A stretch of 64,000 nucleotides of DNA from assembly GCF_011578285.1 (NCBI RefSeq), contig NZ_CP049916.1, forward strand, positions 3,224,001 through 3,288,000, read 5' to 3'. This stretch comes from Acinetobacter lanii. GTDB taxonomy: Bacteria > Pseudomonadota > Gammaproteobacteria > Pseudomonadales > Moraxellaceae. Below are positions 21,678 to 29,855 of the stretch, one piece after another. Positions within the stretch are counted from its first letter, which is position 1. Each line of letters starts with the position of its first letter. The notes under the pieces are model-generated. The model was given only the letters and a program-made list of their open reading frames with translations, was not told the DNA's origin and did no database searches. The translations under genes and the position numbers were made by a program.

Positions 21678-22295
21678 ATGAAAAATAATCGTTTTAACGC
21701 GCTGCAACAATCTTCTTTTGTCTTAGCCATTTGTTGCTGCGTGAGCTTGACGGGCTGTCAAAGTATTTCCAAAACCACTTCAAACGTCACCAAAAAAGCG
21801 TTGTCGATGGTGGGCTTGGGAGATAAAGAAATGAAAACCCCTGACATTGACAAACAAGGTGTGGTGGATATCAGTAAAACCACCTTAGAACAAATTGAAA
21901 AACTGACCCAAAATATGCCGACAGGACAATGGGTGTATATCGAAAATGATCTGCAAGGGATTTACACCCTGCAAAACAAAGCAAGTGATGGTCATATGCT
22001 GTTTTTACGTTTAAATTGTAAAAATCCTGCTCAGCGCCCGGGCTTTATTATTCAAAATAAGGAGAGTCAGGACGTGCTAAAAAGTTATGATCCGCAGGCA
22101 GGCAGCATTCAGTTGTTATTGGACAATAAAAACTACGGCAACCCTTTTGATTTGGTCAATTTAAAGCATTATCCAAACTTTAAAACGGCCATTAAAAAAG
22201 CCAAAACCATTAAAATCTTTAATGCCTCTAAACTGTATACCTTCCAAAATGCTCAAGCAGATTTACTCGATAAACAAGTGACCTGTAAGGAATAA
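21678..22295 (+). CDS. Hypothetical lipoprotein
   Basis: A 205-residue protein with a lipoprotein signal ending in the lipobox LTGC (lipidated Cys27). A short polar linker leads to a globular region (about 65-205) with two cysteines (LNCKN and TCKE) and no motif I recognise. It has its own upstream region and is followed by hairpins at 22317-22361 before argS. Acinetobacter genomes carry many such conserved lipoproteins, and no function can be given. Confidence 0.78.
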   Translation: MKNNRFNALQQSSFVLAICCCVSLTGCQSISKTTSNVTKKALSMVGLGDKEMKTPDIDKQGVVDISKTTLEQIEKLTQNMPTGQWVYIENDLQGIYTLQNKASDGHMLFLRLNCKNPAQRPGFIIQNKESQDVLKSYDPQAGSIQLLLDNKNYGNPFDLVNLKHYPNFKTAIKKAKTIKIFNASKLYTFQNAQADLLDKQVTCKE

Positions 22296-22316
22296 TTCTG
22301 TTTCTAAAAATGCAGT

Positions 22317-22361
22317 CCACAGCGAGAAATCAACTCACCGTCAAGGCTGTGGGTTGATTTC
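22317..22361 (+). promoter_or_regulatory. Interleaved inverted repeats between lipoprotein gene and argS
   Basis: CCACAGC (22317-22323) can pair with GCTGTGG (22346-22352). Alternatively GAAATCAACTCAC (22326-22338) pairs with GTGGGTTGATTTC (22349-22361), 13 bp with one G-U, followed by CCGTATTTTT. The two stems share bases and cannot form together. The longer one is a plausible terminator; the shorter would act as an antiterminator. Function is inferred. Confidence 0.5.
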
Positions 22362-22469
22362 CCGTATTTTTGAATCGGATCCCTCGCATTGGATACAAAT
22401 GACTTCGCTAAATGGGCTGAAATTTGCTATATTTATCGTTTTTCTGCGACATTAATTTTTCGATAAATT

Positions 22470-24260
22470 ATGAATACGGCAATACAAGCAGCTCTCGATC
22501 ATGCAGTGCAATCTCTTCAAGCTGAAGGGGTACTTCCATCCGACTTTAACAACAGCGGAAACTTAACACGTACCAAAGACCGAAGCCACGGCGATTTTGC
22601 GTCTAATATTGCAATGATCGCATCTAAAGCTGCGGGTATGAAGCCACGTGATTTGGCTGAAAAAATCATGGCTGCGCTGCCTGAAGTTGCAGACATTAGC
22701 AAAGCAGAAATTGCAGGCCCCGGCTTTATCAACTTCTTTTTAAATGCTGACCAACGTTTTGCTGTGCTTGATCAAATCCAAGCGCAACAAGATCAGTTTG
22801 GTCGCACGCAAGCCAATGCAGCGAAAAAAATCCAAGTAGAATTTGTATCTGCCAACCCGACTTCAAGCCTCCACGTAGGTCACGGTCGTGGTGCAGCCTA
22901 CGGGATGACTGTTGCCAACTTGCTTGAAGCGACAGGTGCTACCGTTGATCGTGAGTACTACGTGAATGATGCGGGTCGTCAAATGGACATCCTTGCGACA
23001 TCAACTTATTTACGTTATTTGGAATTAACCGGTCAAACTTTAGTTTTCCCGAAAAATGCCTATCAAGGCGACTACGTTAAAGAAATCGCGCAAAGCATCA
23101 TCGACCAAGATGGCGATGCTTATGTCCGCCCTGTTGCCGACATTTATAAAGATGTGCCTGAAGATGTTCAGTACGCTGAAGAATTGGATGTAGATGGCAA
23201 CAAAGTCGTACTTTCAGGCGACAAAGAAAAACACATCGATGGTTTGATTTTCAATTCACAAACAGCTTTAAATGAAGGCTACCGTGTGTTCCATCAAGCG
23301 GCGCTCAAAGCGATTCTTGATGACATTAAAGATGACTTGGGTGAATTCGGTGTAACCTTCAATCAATGGTTCAGCGAAGCGTCTTTGACTGAAAAAATTG
23401 ATGAAGCACTACAGACTTTAGATCAACGTGGTTTCCTATACGAAAAAGACGGCAACATTTGGTTTAAGTCGACTGAGTTTGGTGATGAAAAAGACCGTGT
23501 GGTGAAACGCCGTAATGGTCAAACCACTTACTTCGCCTCTGACATTGCGTATCACCTTAATAAATTACAACGTGGTTATACCGATATCGTGGATATCTGG
23601 GGTTCAGATCACCACGGTTATATCTCACGTGTCAAAGCGGCAATTGATGCTTTGGGTTATGACTCGAAAAAATTAACTGTATTGTTGGTTCAGTTCGTGA
23701 GCTTATGGCGTGGCGGTGAGATGGTTCAAATGTCATCTCGTTCAGGTCAATTCGTGACTTTACGTGACTTGCGTAAAGAAGTCGGTAACGATGCTGCGCG
23801 TTTCTACTACGTGATGCGTAAATCTGAACAACACATTGATTTCGACTTAGACTTGGCTGTGTCACAAAGTAAAGACAATGCGGTGTATTACATCCAATAT
23901 GCACATGCGCGTATTTGTCGTATGCTTGAAAAAGCGGCTGCAACTGAGGTGAAATTCGATCTTGCAACAGCACGTGCTTTGGCTTCACGTTTAGACCTTG
24001 AAGCTGAAACAGAAATCTTGGCGAAACTTGCAGCTTACCCAGAAGTGATCGTTCGTGCTGCGAACAGCTTTGAACCACACCAAGTGGGTAATTACTTAAA
24101 AGAACTGGCAGCATTGTTCCATGGTTGGTACAACGAAAATAAAGTCTTGGGTGATGATGCAGATCTGACTCAAGCACGTTTATTACTTTCAAGCAATGTG
24201 AAACAAGTGTTAAAAAATGGTCTAGAGCTGTTAGGTGTATCTGCACCTGAAAGCATGTAA
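22470..24260 (+). CDS. argS: Arginyl-tRNA synthetase
   Basis: Class I aminoacyl-tRNA synthetase charging tRNA-Arg, cytoplasmic, 596 residues. The HIGH motif is HVGHGRG (135-141), and the KMSKS-equivalent is MSSRSGQ near residue 420. The N-terminal additional domain (RSHGDFASNIAM) and the C-terminal anticodon-binding region ending LELLGVSAPESM are complete. The ATG at 22470 gives the usual N-terminus MNTAIQAALDHAVQSL. The SPOR-domain gene follows after 88 bases. Confidence 0.97.
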   Translation: MNTAIQAALDHAVQSLQAEGVLPSDFNNSGNLTRTKDRSHGDFASNIAMIASKAAGMKPRDLAEKIMAALPEVADISKAEIAGPGFINFFLNADQRFAVLDQIQAQQDQFGRTQANAAKKIQVEFVSANPTSSLHVGHGRGAAYGMTVANLLEATGATVDREYYVNDAGRQMDILATSTYLRYLELTGQTLVFPKNAYQGDYVKEIAQSIIDQDGDAYVRPVADIYKDVPEDVQYAEELDVDGNKVVLSGDKEKHIDGLIFNSQTALNEGYRVFHQAALKAILDDIKDDLGEFGVTFNQWFSEASLTEKIDEALQTLDQRGFLYEKDGNIWFKSTEFGDEKDRVVKRRNGQTTYFASDIAYHLNKLQRGYTDIVDIWGSDHHGYISRVKAAIDALGYDSKKLTVLLVQFVSLWRGGEMVQMSSRSGQFVTLRDLRKEVGNDAARFYYVMRKSEQHIDFDLDLAVSQSKDNAVYYIQYAHARICRMLEKAAATEVKFDLATARALASRLDLEAETEILAKLAAYPEVIVRAANSFEPHQVGNYLKELAALFHGWYNENKVLGDDADLTQARLLLSSNVKQVLKNGLELLGVSAPESM

Positions 24261-24280
24261 CTCAATAATTAAAATAAGCT

Positions 24281-24306
24281 GACATGCCGATACCGATCGG
24301 CATGTC
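24281..24306. repeat. Perfect hairpin between argS and SPOR gene
   Basis: GACATGCCGAT (24281-24291), loop ACCG, ATCGGCATGTC (24296-24306): an 11-bp perfect stem with no T-tract after it on either strand. It could stabilise the argS transcript or slow read-through into the next gene. Confidence 0.6.
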
Positions 24307-24348
24307 ACAATGAAACTGTACAGAATAAGACTGAAGAGAGGTTTCCTC

Positions 24349-24957
24349 GTGTTTGGAAAAACGCAACGCGGTGTTTCGGAAAGACCGAATAAACCGAAAA
24401 AGCCTTTGATTCCTAAATGGTTAGGAATGTTAGTGCTGATTTTAATCGTGTTAAGTTTTGCAGTGGTACTGATGCTGTGGAAACCGTGGGAACCTGTCAA
24501 AAACAGAACCAATGATGTAACCTCTGAACATTATCAAGAAGATACCAACAAAGATTACCGTTTCTATGACCTGTTGCCACAGCAACAAGTCACGCCGATT
24601 CCTGAACAAGCTGTACCTGAAAATCAGCAAGTGGATACTACGCCAGTGATTGTAGAAGCGCCTGCGGTAACTGCCGAATCGACTGAAGATACCGGAATGG
24701 TTGAGTCTGCTGAGTCTGTGGCACCAAAGACCAGCTTTATTCTGCAAGTGCGTAGTTTCCCTGACCCAGACAGTGCCGATGCACGTCGTGCTGAAATCAT
24801 TTTAAATGGTTTATCTGCCGATGTGATGAAAACCACGGAAGGCGGTCAAACATGGTATCGCGTAGTCTCAGGTCCTTATGATTCACAAGAAGCTGCGGTG
24901 CTTGCGCAACAAACTTTACAACATAGTGGCATCGATTCGATTGTGGTAAAGCGCTAA
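24349..24957 (+). CDS. SPOR-domain inner-membrane protein
   Basis: From the GTG at 24349 this is 202 residues. I prefer it to the upstream ATG at 24310 because AGAGAGG lies seven bases before the GTG, while the ATG has no ribosome site and abuts a hairpin. A short basic cytoplasmic stretch (RGVSERPNKPKKPLIPKW) precedes one membrane helix (LGMLVLILIVLSFAVVLML), a periplasmic Pro/Glu/Val linker and a C-terminal SPOR domain (SFILQVRSFPDPDSADAR to IDSIVVKR). SPOR domains bind denuded septal glycan, so a role in cell division like FtsN or DedD is likely. The argS-SPOR pairing is common in gammaproteobacteria. Confidence 0.86.
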   Translation: MFGKTQRGVSERPNKPKKPLIPKWLGMLVLILIVLSFAVVLMLWKPWEPVKNRTNDVTSEHYQEDTNKDYRFYDLLPQQQVTPIPEQAVPENQQVDTTPVIVEAPAVTAESTEDTGMVESAESVAPKTSFILQVRSFPDPDSADARRAEIILNGLSADVMKTTEGGQTWYRVVSGPYDSQEAAVLAQQTLQHSGIDSIVVKR

Positions 24958-24987
24958 TTTATTGCTGTTGGTCATCAGTTGAAATTC

Positions 24988-25017
24988 AAAAAAAGGATGC
25001 TTATGCATCCTTTTTTA
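24988..25017. terminator. Bidirectional terminator after SPOR gene
   Basis: GGATGC (24995-25000), loop TTAT, GCATCC (25005-25010), flanked by seven A and six T. Serves the SPOR gene and the convergent GST gene. Confidence 0.87.
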
Positions 25018-25069
25018 TTTCCTCTTTTTATTTCGACTTTTTTATTGCTTAATGCATCCAAATCACGAT

Positions 25070-25708
25070 TTAAATTTCCGCTTTGGCTTTAGCACGACTG
25101 TACGCAGGACGTTGCGTTAATCGTTCAGCATAAGCATTGATTGCAGGGTATTGCCCTTTTAAGCGTTGTTGCATGGCCAAAATGGGAAAGCTCATTTGAA
25201 TATCAGCAAAAGAAAATGCACCTGCCACATAGTCATGCTGTTTGAAATGCTGTTCCAAAAAGGCAATATGATCACTTAAACGCGGTTGAATAAAACCTGC
25301 CTGTACCCCTTGCGCAATTTTCTTGGCAATCGGTTTGACCAACAGTGGTGCTTGCTCAGAGACTTTCGACATCACCAAAGTCATCACCAACAATGGCATC
25401 AAAGACCCTTCGGCATAGTGCATCCAATAATTATATTGTAAAACGTCCTGAGGCTCGCTCGGCTTAAACTGTTGTTCTGTATCATATTGGCTTTGCAAAT
25501 AATCTAAGATCACCGCTGATTCAGCAATGTTCAGATCTCCATCGCTCAACACTGGAGCTTTGCCCAAGGGATGCACTTTTTTTAATTCAGGTGGTGCAGA
25601 GAAATTGGGCAAGCGTTTATAGTATTTCAGATCATACTCTAGGCCTAACTCCTCCAAAGCCCAGATAATCCGAAGTGAACGTGACTGTTCTAAATGGTGC
25701 AATATCAT
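25070..25708 (-). CDS. Glutathione S-transferase family protein
   Basis: A 212-residue GST-fold protein. The thioredoxin-like half begins MILHHLEQSRSLRIIWALEE and carries HPLGKAPVLSDGDLNIAESAVI, the loop with the conserved cis-Pro and the ES pair that bind glutathione. The helical C-terminal half ends RLTQRPAYSRAKAK. I start at the ATG complementary to 25706-25708 because the domain begins there; an ATG at 25763-25765 would add 19 atypical residues. Substrate unknown. Confidence 0.9.
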   Translation of the reverse strand: MILHHLEQSRSLRIIWALEELGLEYDLKYYKRLPNFSAPPELKKVHPLGKAPVLSDGDLNIAESAVILDYLQSQYDTEQQFKPSEPQDVLQYNYWMHYAEGSLMPLLVMTLVMSKVSEQAPLLVKPIAKKIAQGVQAGFIQPRLSDHIAFLEQHFKQHDYVAGAFSFADIQMSFPILAMQQRLKGQYPAINAYAERLTQRPAYSRAKAKAEI

Positions 25709-25829
25709 CGTTATTATGCTCGGTTTATTTTCAATATTTGATCCCTCGACTATAGCCAAAAGCATGCTTTCGCCATAGCCTTTGTTACATAAGCACCATC
25801 AAGCCAAGTCCTATGCCGTTGGATTACTG

Positions 25830-26228
25830 CTAAACCAATGCCGTATTGATCTCGACACTGCGTAATAAGGTTTTGGTCACTGGGGTTTTCTGGCAAATAT
25901 CCAAGACTTTTTGTTTGAGTTCATCCGAGAGTGGATTAGAAAAAGACACACGGCGTTCAATCCATTCTTTGCCCTCTTTATTGGCATTAAAATCCGCTTC
26001 GACACGAAACTCACCCAAATCTAAATTCTTATGCTGTGCATACATGCGTAAGGTAATCATGGTGCATGAAATTAGTCCTGAACAAATCAAATCATAAGGC
26101 GCTAAGCCTTGATCGCCTCCACCAAACGATTCGGGTTTATCGGTCAATAAACTATGCTTGCCACTACTGATTTCACCCAGCCAATGTTCCGGACGGGTGT
26201 GTACTGATGCTTTTGCGATGATCGCCAT
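25830..26228 (-). CDS. OsmC/Ohr family protein
   Basis: A 132-residue OsmC-like protein from the ATG complementary to 26226-26228, which has AAGGA seven bases upstream; upstream starts lack a ribosome site. Cys55 (LISCTMITLRMYA) and Cys112 (DICQKTPVTKTL) are the probable redox pair of organic hydroperoxide reductases, and Cys49 is extra. The family reduces hydroperoxides, so a detoxification role is likely. Neighbouring GST and pirin genes fit electrophile or redox stress. A hairpin and a copy of the 13-bp element lie upstream. Confidence 0.87.
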   Translation of the reverse strand: MAIIAKASVHTRPEHWLGEISSGKHSLLTDKPESFGGGDQGLAPYDLICSGLISCTMITLRMYAQHKNLDLGEFRVEADFNANKEGKEWIERRVSFSNPLSDELKQKVLDICQKTPVTKTLLRSVEINTALV

Positions 26229-26285
26229 AGGATTGTCCTTATTTTTCTGTATGGTATTGTTTTTAAAATCATTCAAATGAAAACT

Positions 26286-26314
26286 CTATCCTAAGCTGAA
26301 TTCACTCAGGATAG
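26286..26314 (-). promoter_or_regulatory. Inverted repeat and shared element upstream of OsmC-like gene
   Basis: CTATCCT (26286-26292) and AGGATAG (26308-26314) are perfect 7-bp inverted arms about 60-85 bases upstream of the OsmC-like start. The left arm overlaps a variant (11/13) of the element found upstream of maeA and pirin. A regulator-binding palindrome is plausible. Confidence 0.4.
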
Positions 26315-26328
26315 CTTGATCTCAATTC

Positions 26329-27276
26329 TTATTTAGAGGGGCGCATCCGATCAGGAAAAGCCGGTGCTTCCAAACGAGGGCCCTCATATTCAGGAATCGA
26401 ACCAAAGCGTGCATCGCCATTGATCCACTGCTCACGTGCAATTTTTAACTCTTCTTGGGTACGCCCGACAAAGTTCCACCACAGCAAAATTGGACTTTCA
26501 AAGGGTTCTCCACCCAGCAGTAATATTCGGCTCTCTTGATGAACCGAAATTTCTACTTCCCTTAAACCCGGCTCTAACACCACCAAGTTATTTTCGTCCA
26601 GTTCATGTCCATTGATCACCACTGTACCTTCAAGTGCCATAAAGCCATATTCAAAAGCAGGATTGAGTTGAATACGTGTCGTGACATTGTCCTTAGCCGT
26701 TAAGTCCACCCCCAGCAAAGGCGTATGCACCTCAACAGGCGATGTAGTATTGAGAAATTCACCGACCAATACCGTGTATTCAATGCCGTCTTTTTCCACC
26801 ACTGGCAATTCTGGATAATGATCAAAACGCGGTTCCATATTCAGCTTGTCATCCGGCAATGCAATCCAAAGCTGTGCGGCATGCATATGGGTTTCAGTAT
26901 CGGGTGCCACTTCGGTATGTGAAATGCCTCGTCCTGCGGTCATTAAGTTGACCTGTTTCGGACGAATCAATTGTTTAGAGCCTAAACTGTCGTTGTGCAT
27001 CATGGTGCCTTCAATCATCCAAGTGAAGGTCTGCAAACCAATATGTGGATGGGGCCCCACATCCAAACCATCGCCTTGCGGGAACACCACAGGACCGGCA
27101 TGATCCAAGAAACACCACGCCCCAATTAAACGTTTTTGGCGACTCGGTAATGCGCGTTTGATGATTGTGCCTTTACCAATTTCAGCGGCACGAATCGGGA
27201 AATCTTGAATGAATTGATTGACGTATTTTTCACAGTCATCTGAGTGAGAAATTTCTGTCGCATTGCTATTGGTCAT
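26329..27276 (-). CDS. Pirin family protein
   Basis: A 315-residue double-cupin protein. The N-terminal cupin has the pirin metal ligands His76 and His78 (GPHPHIGLQTFTWM), His120 and Glu122 (GRGISHTEV). Bacterial pirins include quercetinase-like dioxygenases and regulators of pyruvate metabolism, and the specific role is unknown. The C-terminal cupin and the PFESPILLWWNFVGRTQEE motif are intact. AAGGACAG lies before the ATG. It lies upstream of and co-directional with the OsmC-like gene. Confidence 0.93.
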   Translation of the reverse strand: MTNSNATEISHSDDCEKYVNQFIQDFPIRAAEIGKGTIIKRALPSRQKRLIGAWCFLDHAGPVVFPQGDGLDVGPHPHIGLQTFTWMIEGTMMHNDSLGSKQLIRPKQVNLMTAGRGISHTEVAPDTETHMHAAQLWIALPDDKLNMEPRFDHYPELPVVEKDGIEYTVLVGEFLNTTSPVEVHTPLLGVDLTAKDNVTTRIQLNPAFEYGFMALEGTVVINGHELDENNLVVLEPGLREVEISVHQESRILLLGGEPFESPILLWWNFVGRTQEELKIAREQWINGDARFGSIPEYEGPRLEAPAFPDRMRPSK

Positions 27277-27677
27277 ACATCTGTCCTTAACGTTTATTGG
27301 CGATCTGACTGAATGTTCTGATGTCGAGGTCTTAGTTGTTTATGTCTTAGTGTTTATGTCGCAGTGTTCATGTGTTGATGTTGCTGTCATCTCGATTTTA
27401 GTGACATTCAGCATCTGGGCTTCATCTTTATAATTTTATCGGCGATACCTCATTCATCCTAGCCTGAACTTAATATGCTGAATACTAGAAATAGGACAAT
27501 CCTGTATCAAAATTTAAATCATGATTCAGCATATATAAATCAAATCCAAAGGTTTTTTAATTCCGACTCAAAAGTTTGGTTTATTTTGCTTGGCTGATTA
27601 TTTTTTAGCAAAGCTGTTGTATAGTAGTTTTATAAAAGTGAGTTAATTCAGATAATTAATGTCGAATATTGCGCAAT
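27277..27677. other. 401-base intergenic region between pirin and diguanylate cyclase
   Basis: Divergent control region. Near the pirin end (about 27330-27372) is a short imperfect tandem repeat, three copies of a 14-15 base unit of the type TCTTAGTGTTTATG. The element ATCCTAGCCTGAA occurs at 27456-27468. I see no ORF or RNA gene. Confidence 0.55.
27456..27468 (-). promoter_or_regulatory. Shared 13-bp element, pirin copy
   Basis: Identical to 21447-21459 and placed 180 bases upstream of the pirin start, almost the same distance as in maeA. Confidence 0.35.
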
Positions 27678-28901
27678 ATGAATAATAAATTGTCTACCGA
27701 TACCAGTAATTTTGAAATCTATACCGATAACTTGGATAGTATTTCACGGAATCGAGATTTGATTCGGCAATCCCTAATTGGTTTTCTTTCTCCTATTCCC
27801 AAAGAATTGTGGCAAGACTATTTAGATTTTCAGAAAAAGCGACAAAGGCGTTTTTTATATCAAATCAATATGCTGGCGTTGTTGGCTTATTTTTTATTTG
27901 GGATTGCGGACTATTATGTCGTCCCCGATATTGGCATGTTGTCACTAACGGTTCGTTTCTTTTCAGTGATTTTATTTACCCTGATCGCCCATGGTTTTTT
28001 TCAATATTGTCAGCGTATTGAATGGCTCGACTTATATCTGCCTTATACCACCATTATCGCCACGATCATTTGGTTTGCATTACTGTCGCAATCGAGTAGC
28101 CGAGATGTATTGACCTTCCAATATGGTTCAGTGATCTTTATTGTGCTCGCCAATATTGGCGTACAAGTGAGATTTTTGTCATCTATTATCCCCTCGTTAT
28201 TGATTGCACTGTGTACCTGTATTGGTGTGTACATTGTGTCGGGATATAGCATGCATGAACTGTTTATTTTCTCGTTTGCCTATTTCCCGATTGCCTGTTT
28301 TAGCCTATACATTGGCTGGAACTCGACTTTAAAAAATCGCCAGAATTTCCTGCATTCCAAGCTTGATGAAAATAGCCGTAAAGCCCTCAATCAAATGGCA
28401 CATACCGATGCTTTGACCTCCTTACATAACCGTCGTTACTTTGAACAATTGGCAACCGAGCATATCGCACGTAGTCGTCAGGCCAGTTATCCGCTGTGTT
28501 TATTGCTCCTCGATGTGGATCATTTTAAAAAGATTAATGACACTTATGGACATGATATTGGTGATGAAATTTTAAAAATGATGGGCAAAATTGCCAAAGA
28601 TCAAATTCGTGATCATGATTTGTTGGCACGTTTTGGCGGTGAAGAATTTATTATTTTATTGACCGACACCCATATTAAGCAGGCACAAGCGATTGCGGAT
28701 CGTATCTGTGACGTGATTAGTAAAACGCCCTATCGCTTGGATGCAGAACGTCAGATCAATTTCACCATTTCAATTGGGTTTGCACGGTTTTTACCGCACT
28801 GTCATGACTTACGTACATTGATTAAGAGTGCTGACCTTGCGCTTTATACCGCAAAGCAACAAGGGCGTAATCGTGTGGTGATGCATCATAATCCGACGTG
28901 A
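27678..28901 (+). CDS. Membrane diguanylate cyclase (GGDEF)
   Basis: A 407-residue protein making cyclic di-GMP. The N-terminal 220 residues hold about six membrane helices, a sensor of unknown ligand. The GGDEF domain begins with HTDALTSLHNRRYFEQL; the active site is GGEEF (320-324) and the inhibitory I-site RDHD (311-314) is preserved, five residues before it. The DVDHFKKINDTYGHDIGDE metal and guanine-binding motif is complete. The ATG at 27678 is preferred to a TTG three codons earlier. The stop lies two bases from that of the convergent HNH gene with no terminator between. Confidence 0.92.
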   Translation: MNNKLSTDTSNFEIYTDNLDSISRNRDLIRQSLIGFLSPIPKELWQDYLDFQKKRQRRFLYQINMLALLAYFLFGIADYYVVPDIGMLSLTVRFFSVILFTLIAHGFFQYCQRIEWLDLYLPYTTIIATIIWFALLSQSSSRDVLTFQYGSVIFIVLANIGVQVRFLSSIIPSLLIALCTCIGVYIVSGYSMHELFIFSFAYFPIACFSLYIGWNSTLKNRQNFLHSKLDENSRKALNQMAHTDALTSLHNRRYFEQLATEHIARSRQASYPLCLLLLDVDHFKKINDTYGHDIGDEILKMMGKIAKDQIRDHDLLARFGGEEFIILLTDTHIKQAQAIADRICDVISKTPYRLDAERQINFTISIGFARFLPHCHDLRTLIKSADLALYTAKQQGRNRVVMHHNPT

Positions 28902-28903
28902 TT

Positions 28904-29578
28904 TTAAGCTTGGAAAACTTCATCTCGATGAAATTCTAAATAGGGTAGATGCGCTTTTTCTAACTGAATAGCAATTCGATCTGGAATATTAAAAAATTCC
29001 CTTTCTGCCTGATGCAAGTGATTCGAAACAATGACCTCTCCGTTATGTTTAAAACCGATGAAGCCTCGATCAAATAAATGATCATAATTCGGGGTTAACA
29101 ATAATCCATTGAATGGGTCTATACGCTCTTGATCATTAGATTTTGACCAAGGTTTGATATGGGAAGCGATTAGAAAAGAAGGATTACTCATGCTTGAAAT
29201 AGCACAACGTGGAAAATAATCAAAAAGCCCTTTTCTAAATTTATTTTGAACCAATCTGGCCTTAATTCTTCTTTCTGCTTCAGAGGTAAATATTTTATTC
29301 TCTGTGAAGATTGTTGAATCAACAACATCATATTGTTTTAAATAGTGACCATAATGGTTGAGAGCCGAAGAATACATATTATTCCCAATCCGATTTCGCT
29401 CTTTATAAATATTCAAATCAAGAATCAAGCGTTTTAAAGCTTCAAATTCAATGCTATTGGCTGGACGTTCATAACTTGGCAACCATTCCGAAATTCTATT
29501 CTGAATAACCAAGTTATATTTTGATGCTGTTGCTTGAGATAATCCTTTTTCTTGAATAAGCCATTGATAAAAATCCAT
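28904..29578 (-). CDS. HNH endonuclease domain protein
   Basis: A 224-residue protein from the ATG complementary to 29576-29578, preceded by GGGGGA; an upstream TTG is rejected. The N-terminal 90 residues are helical (DFYQWLIQEKGLSQATASKY), similar in style to a SAM-like or integrase N-terminal fold. The C-terminal half carries SHIKPWSKS then DPFNGLLLTPNYDHLFDRGFI, the H...N...H pattern of the HNH_2 family. Such solitary HNH proteins are often restriction or mobile-element associated, but no methylase or mobile gene is next to it. Function unknown. Confidence 0.82.
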   Translation of the reverse strand: MDFYQWLIQEKGLSQATASKYNLVIQNRISEWLPSYERPANSIEFEALKRLILDLNIYKERNRIGNNMYSSALNHYGHYLKQYDVVDSTIFTENKIFTSEAERRIKARLVQNKFRKGLFDYFPRCAISSMSNPSFLIASHIKPWSKSNDQERIDPFNGLLLTPNYDHLFDRGFIGFKHNGEVIVSNHLHQAEREFFNIPDRIAIQLEKAHLPYLEFHRDEVFQA

Positions 29579-29615
29579 TATATCCCCCAATGATTTGATT
29601 TTGATCAATATACAT

Positions 29616-29645
29616 AAAAAAAGAGCGCCTAAGCGCTCTTTTTTT
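29616..29645. terminator. Terminator downstream of guaA
   Basis: AAGAGCGC (29621-29628), loop CTAA, GCGCTCTT (29633-29640), flanked by A and T runs. For minus-strand guaA transcription it lies beyond the 61-bp repeats, so those would be part of the guaA 3' untranslated region. Confidence 0.87.
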
Positions 29646-29670
29646 ATTAGAAGTTGTCCTTAATCAGACA

Positions 29671-29853
29671 CTGCGGCGAGCATAGCTCTTGGCGTAATTC
29701 AGGCGGACAGCAGTGCTTCGTAAAAGCCCAACTGCCGCGGGCATAGCCCTTGGCGTAAAACTCGCACGAAGCAGTGCTTCGTGAAAGCCTAACTGCCGCG
29801 GGCATAGCCCTTGGCGTAATTCAGGCGGACAGCAGTGCTGTCCGAAATCCCTG
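29671..29853. repeat. Three tandem 61-bp units with conserved hairpins
   Basis: Units start at 29671, 29732 and 29793. Each contains a small hairpin (GAGC-ATA-GCTC in unit 1, GGGC-ATA-GCCC in units 2 and 3) and a larger stem: CACGAAGC-AGT-GCTTCGTG in unit 2 and CGGACAGC-AGT-GCTGTCCG in unit 3. Paired positions change together. Unit 1 has the left arm of unit 3 and the right arm of unit 2, so its stem is broken. This suggests a structured RNA family with shuffling between units. It lies directly after the guaA stop. Confidence 0.8.
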
Positions 29854-29855
29854 AA

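Noticed and set aside
24310..24348. ATG start for the SPOR-domain protein
   Set aside because: It has no ribosome site, whereas the GTG at 24349 has AGAGAGG at ideal spacing.
29671..29853. CRISPR array
   Set aside because: Three 61-bp units lie directly end to end with no unique spacers and there are no cas genes; the structure is a tandem repeat with internal hairpins.
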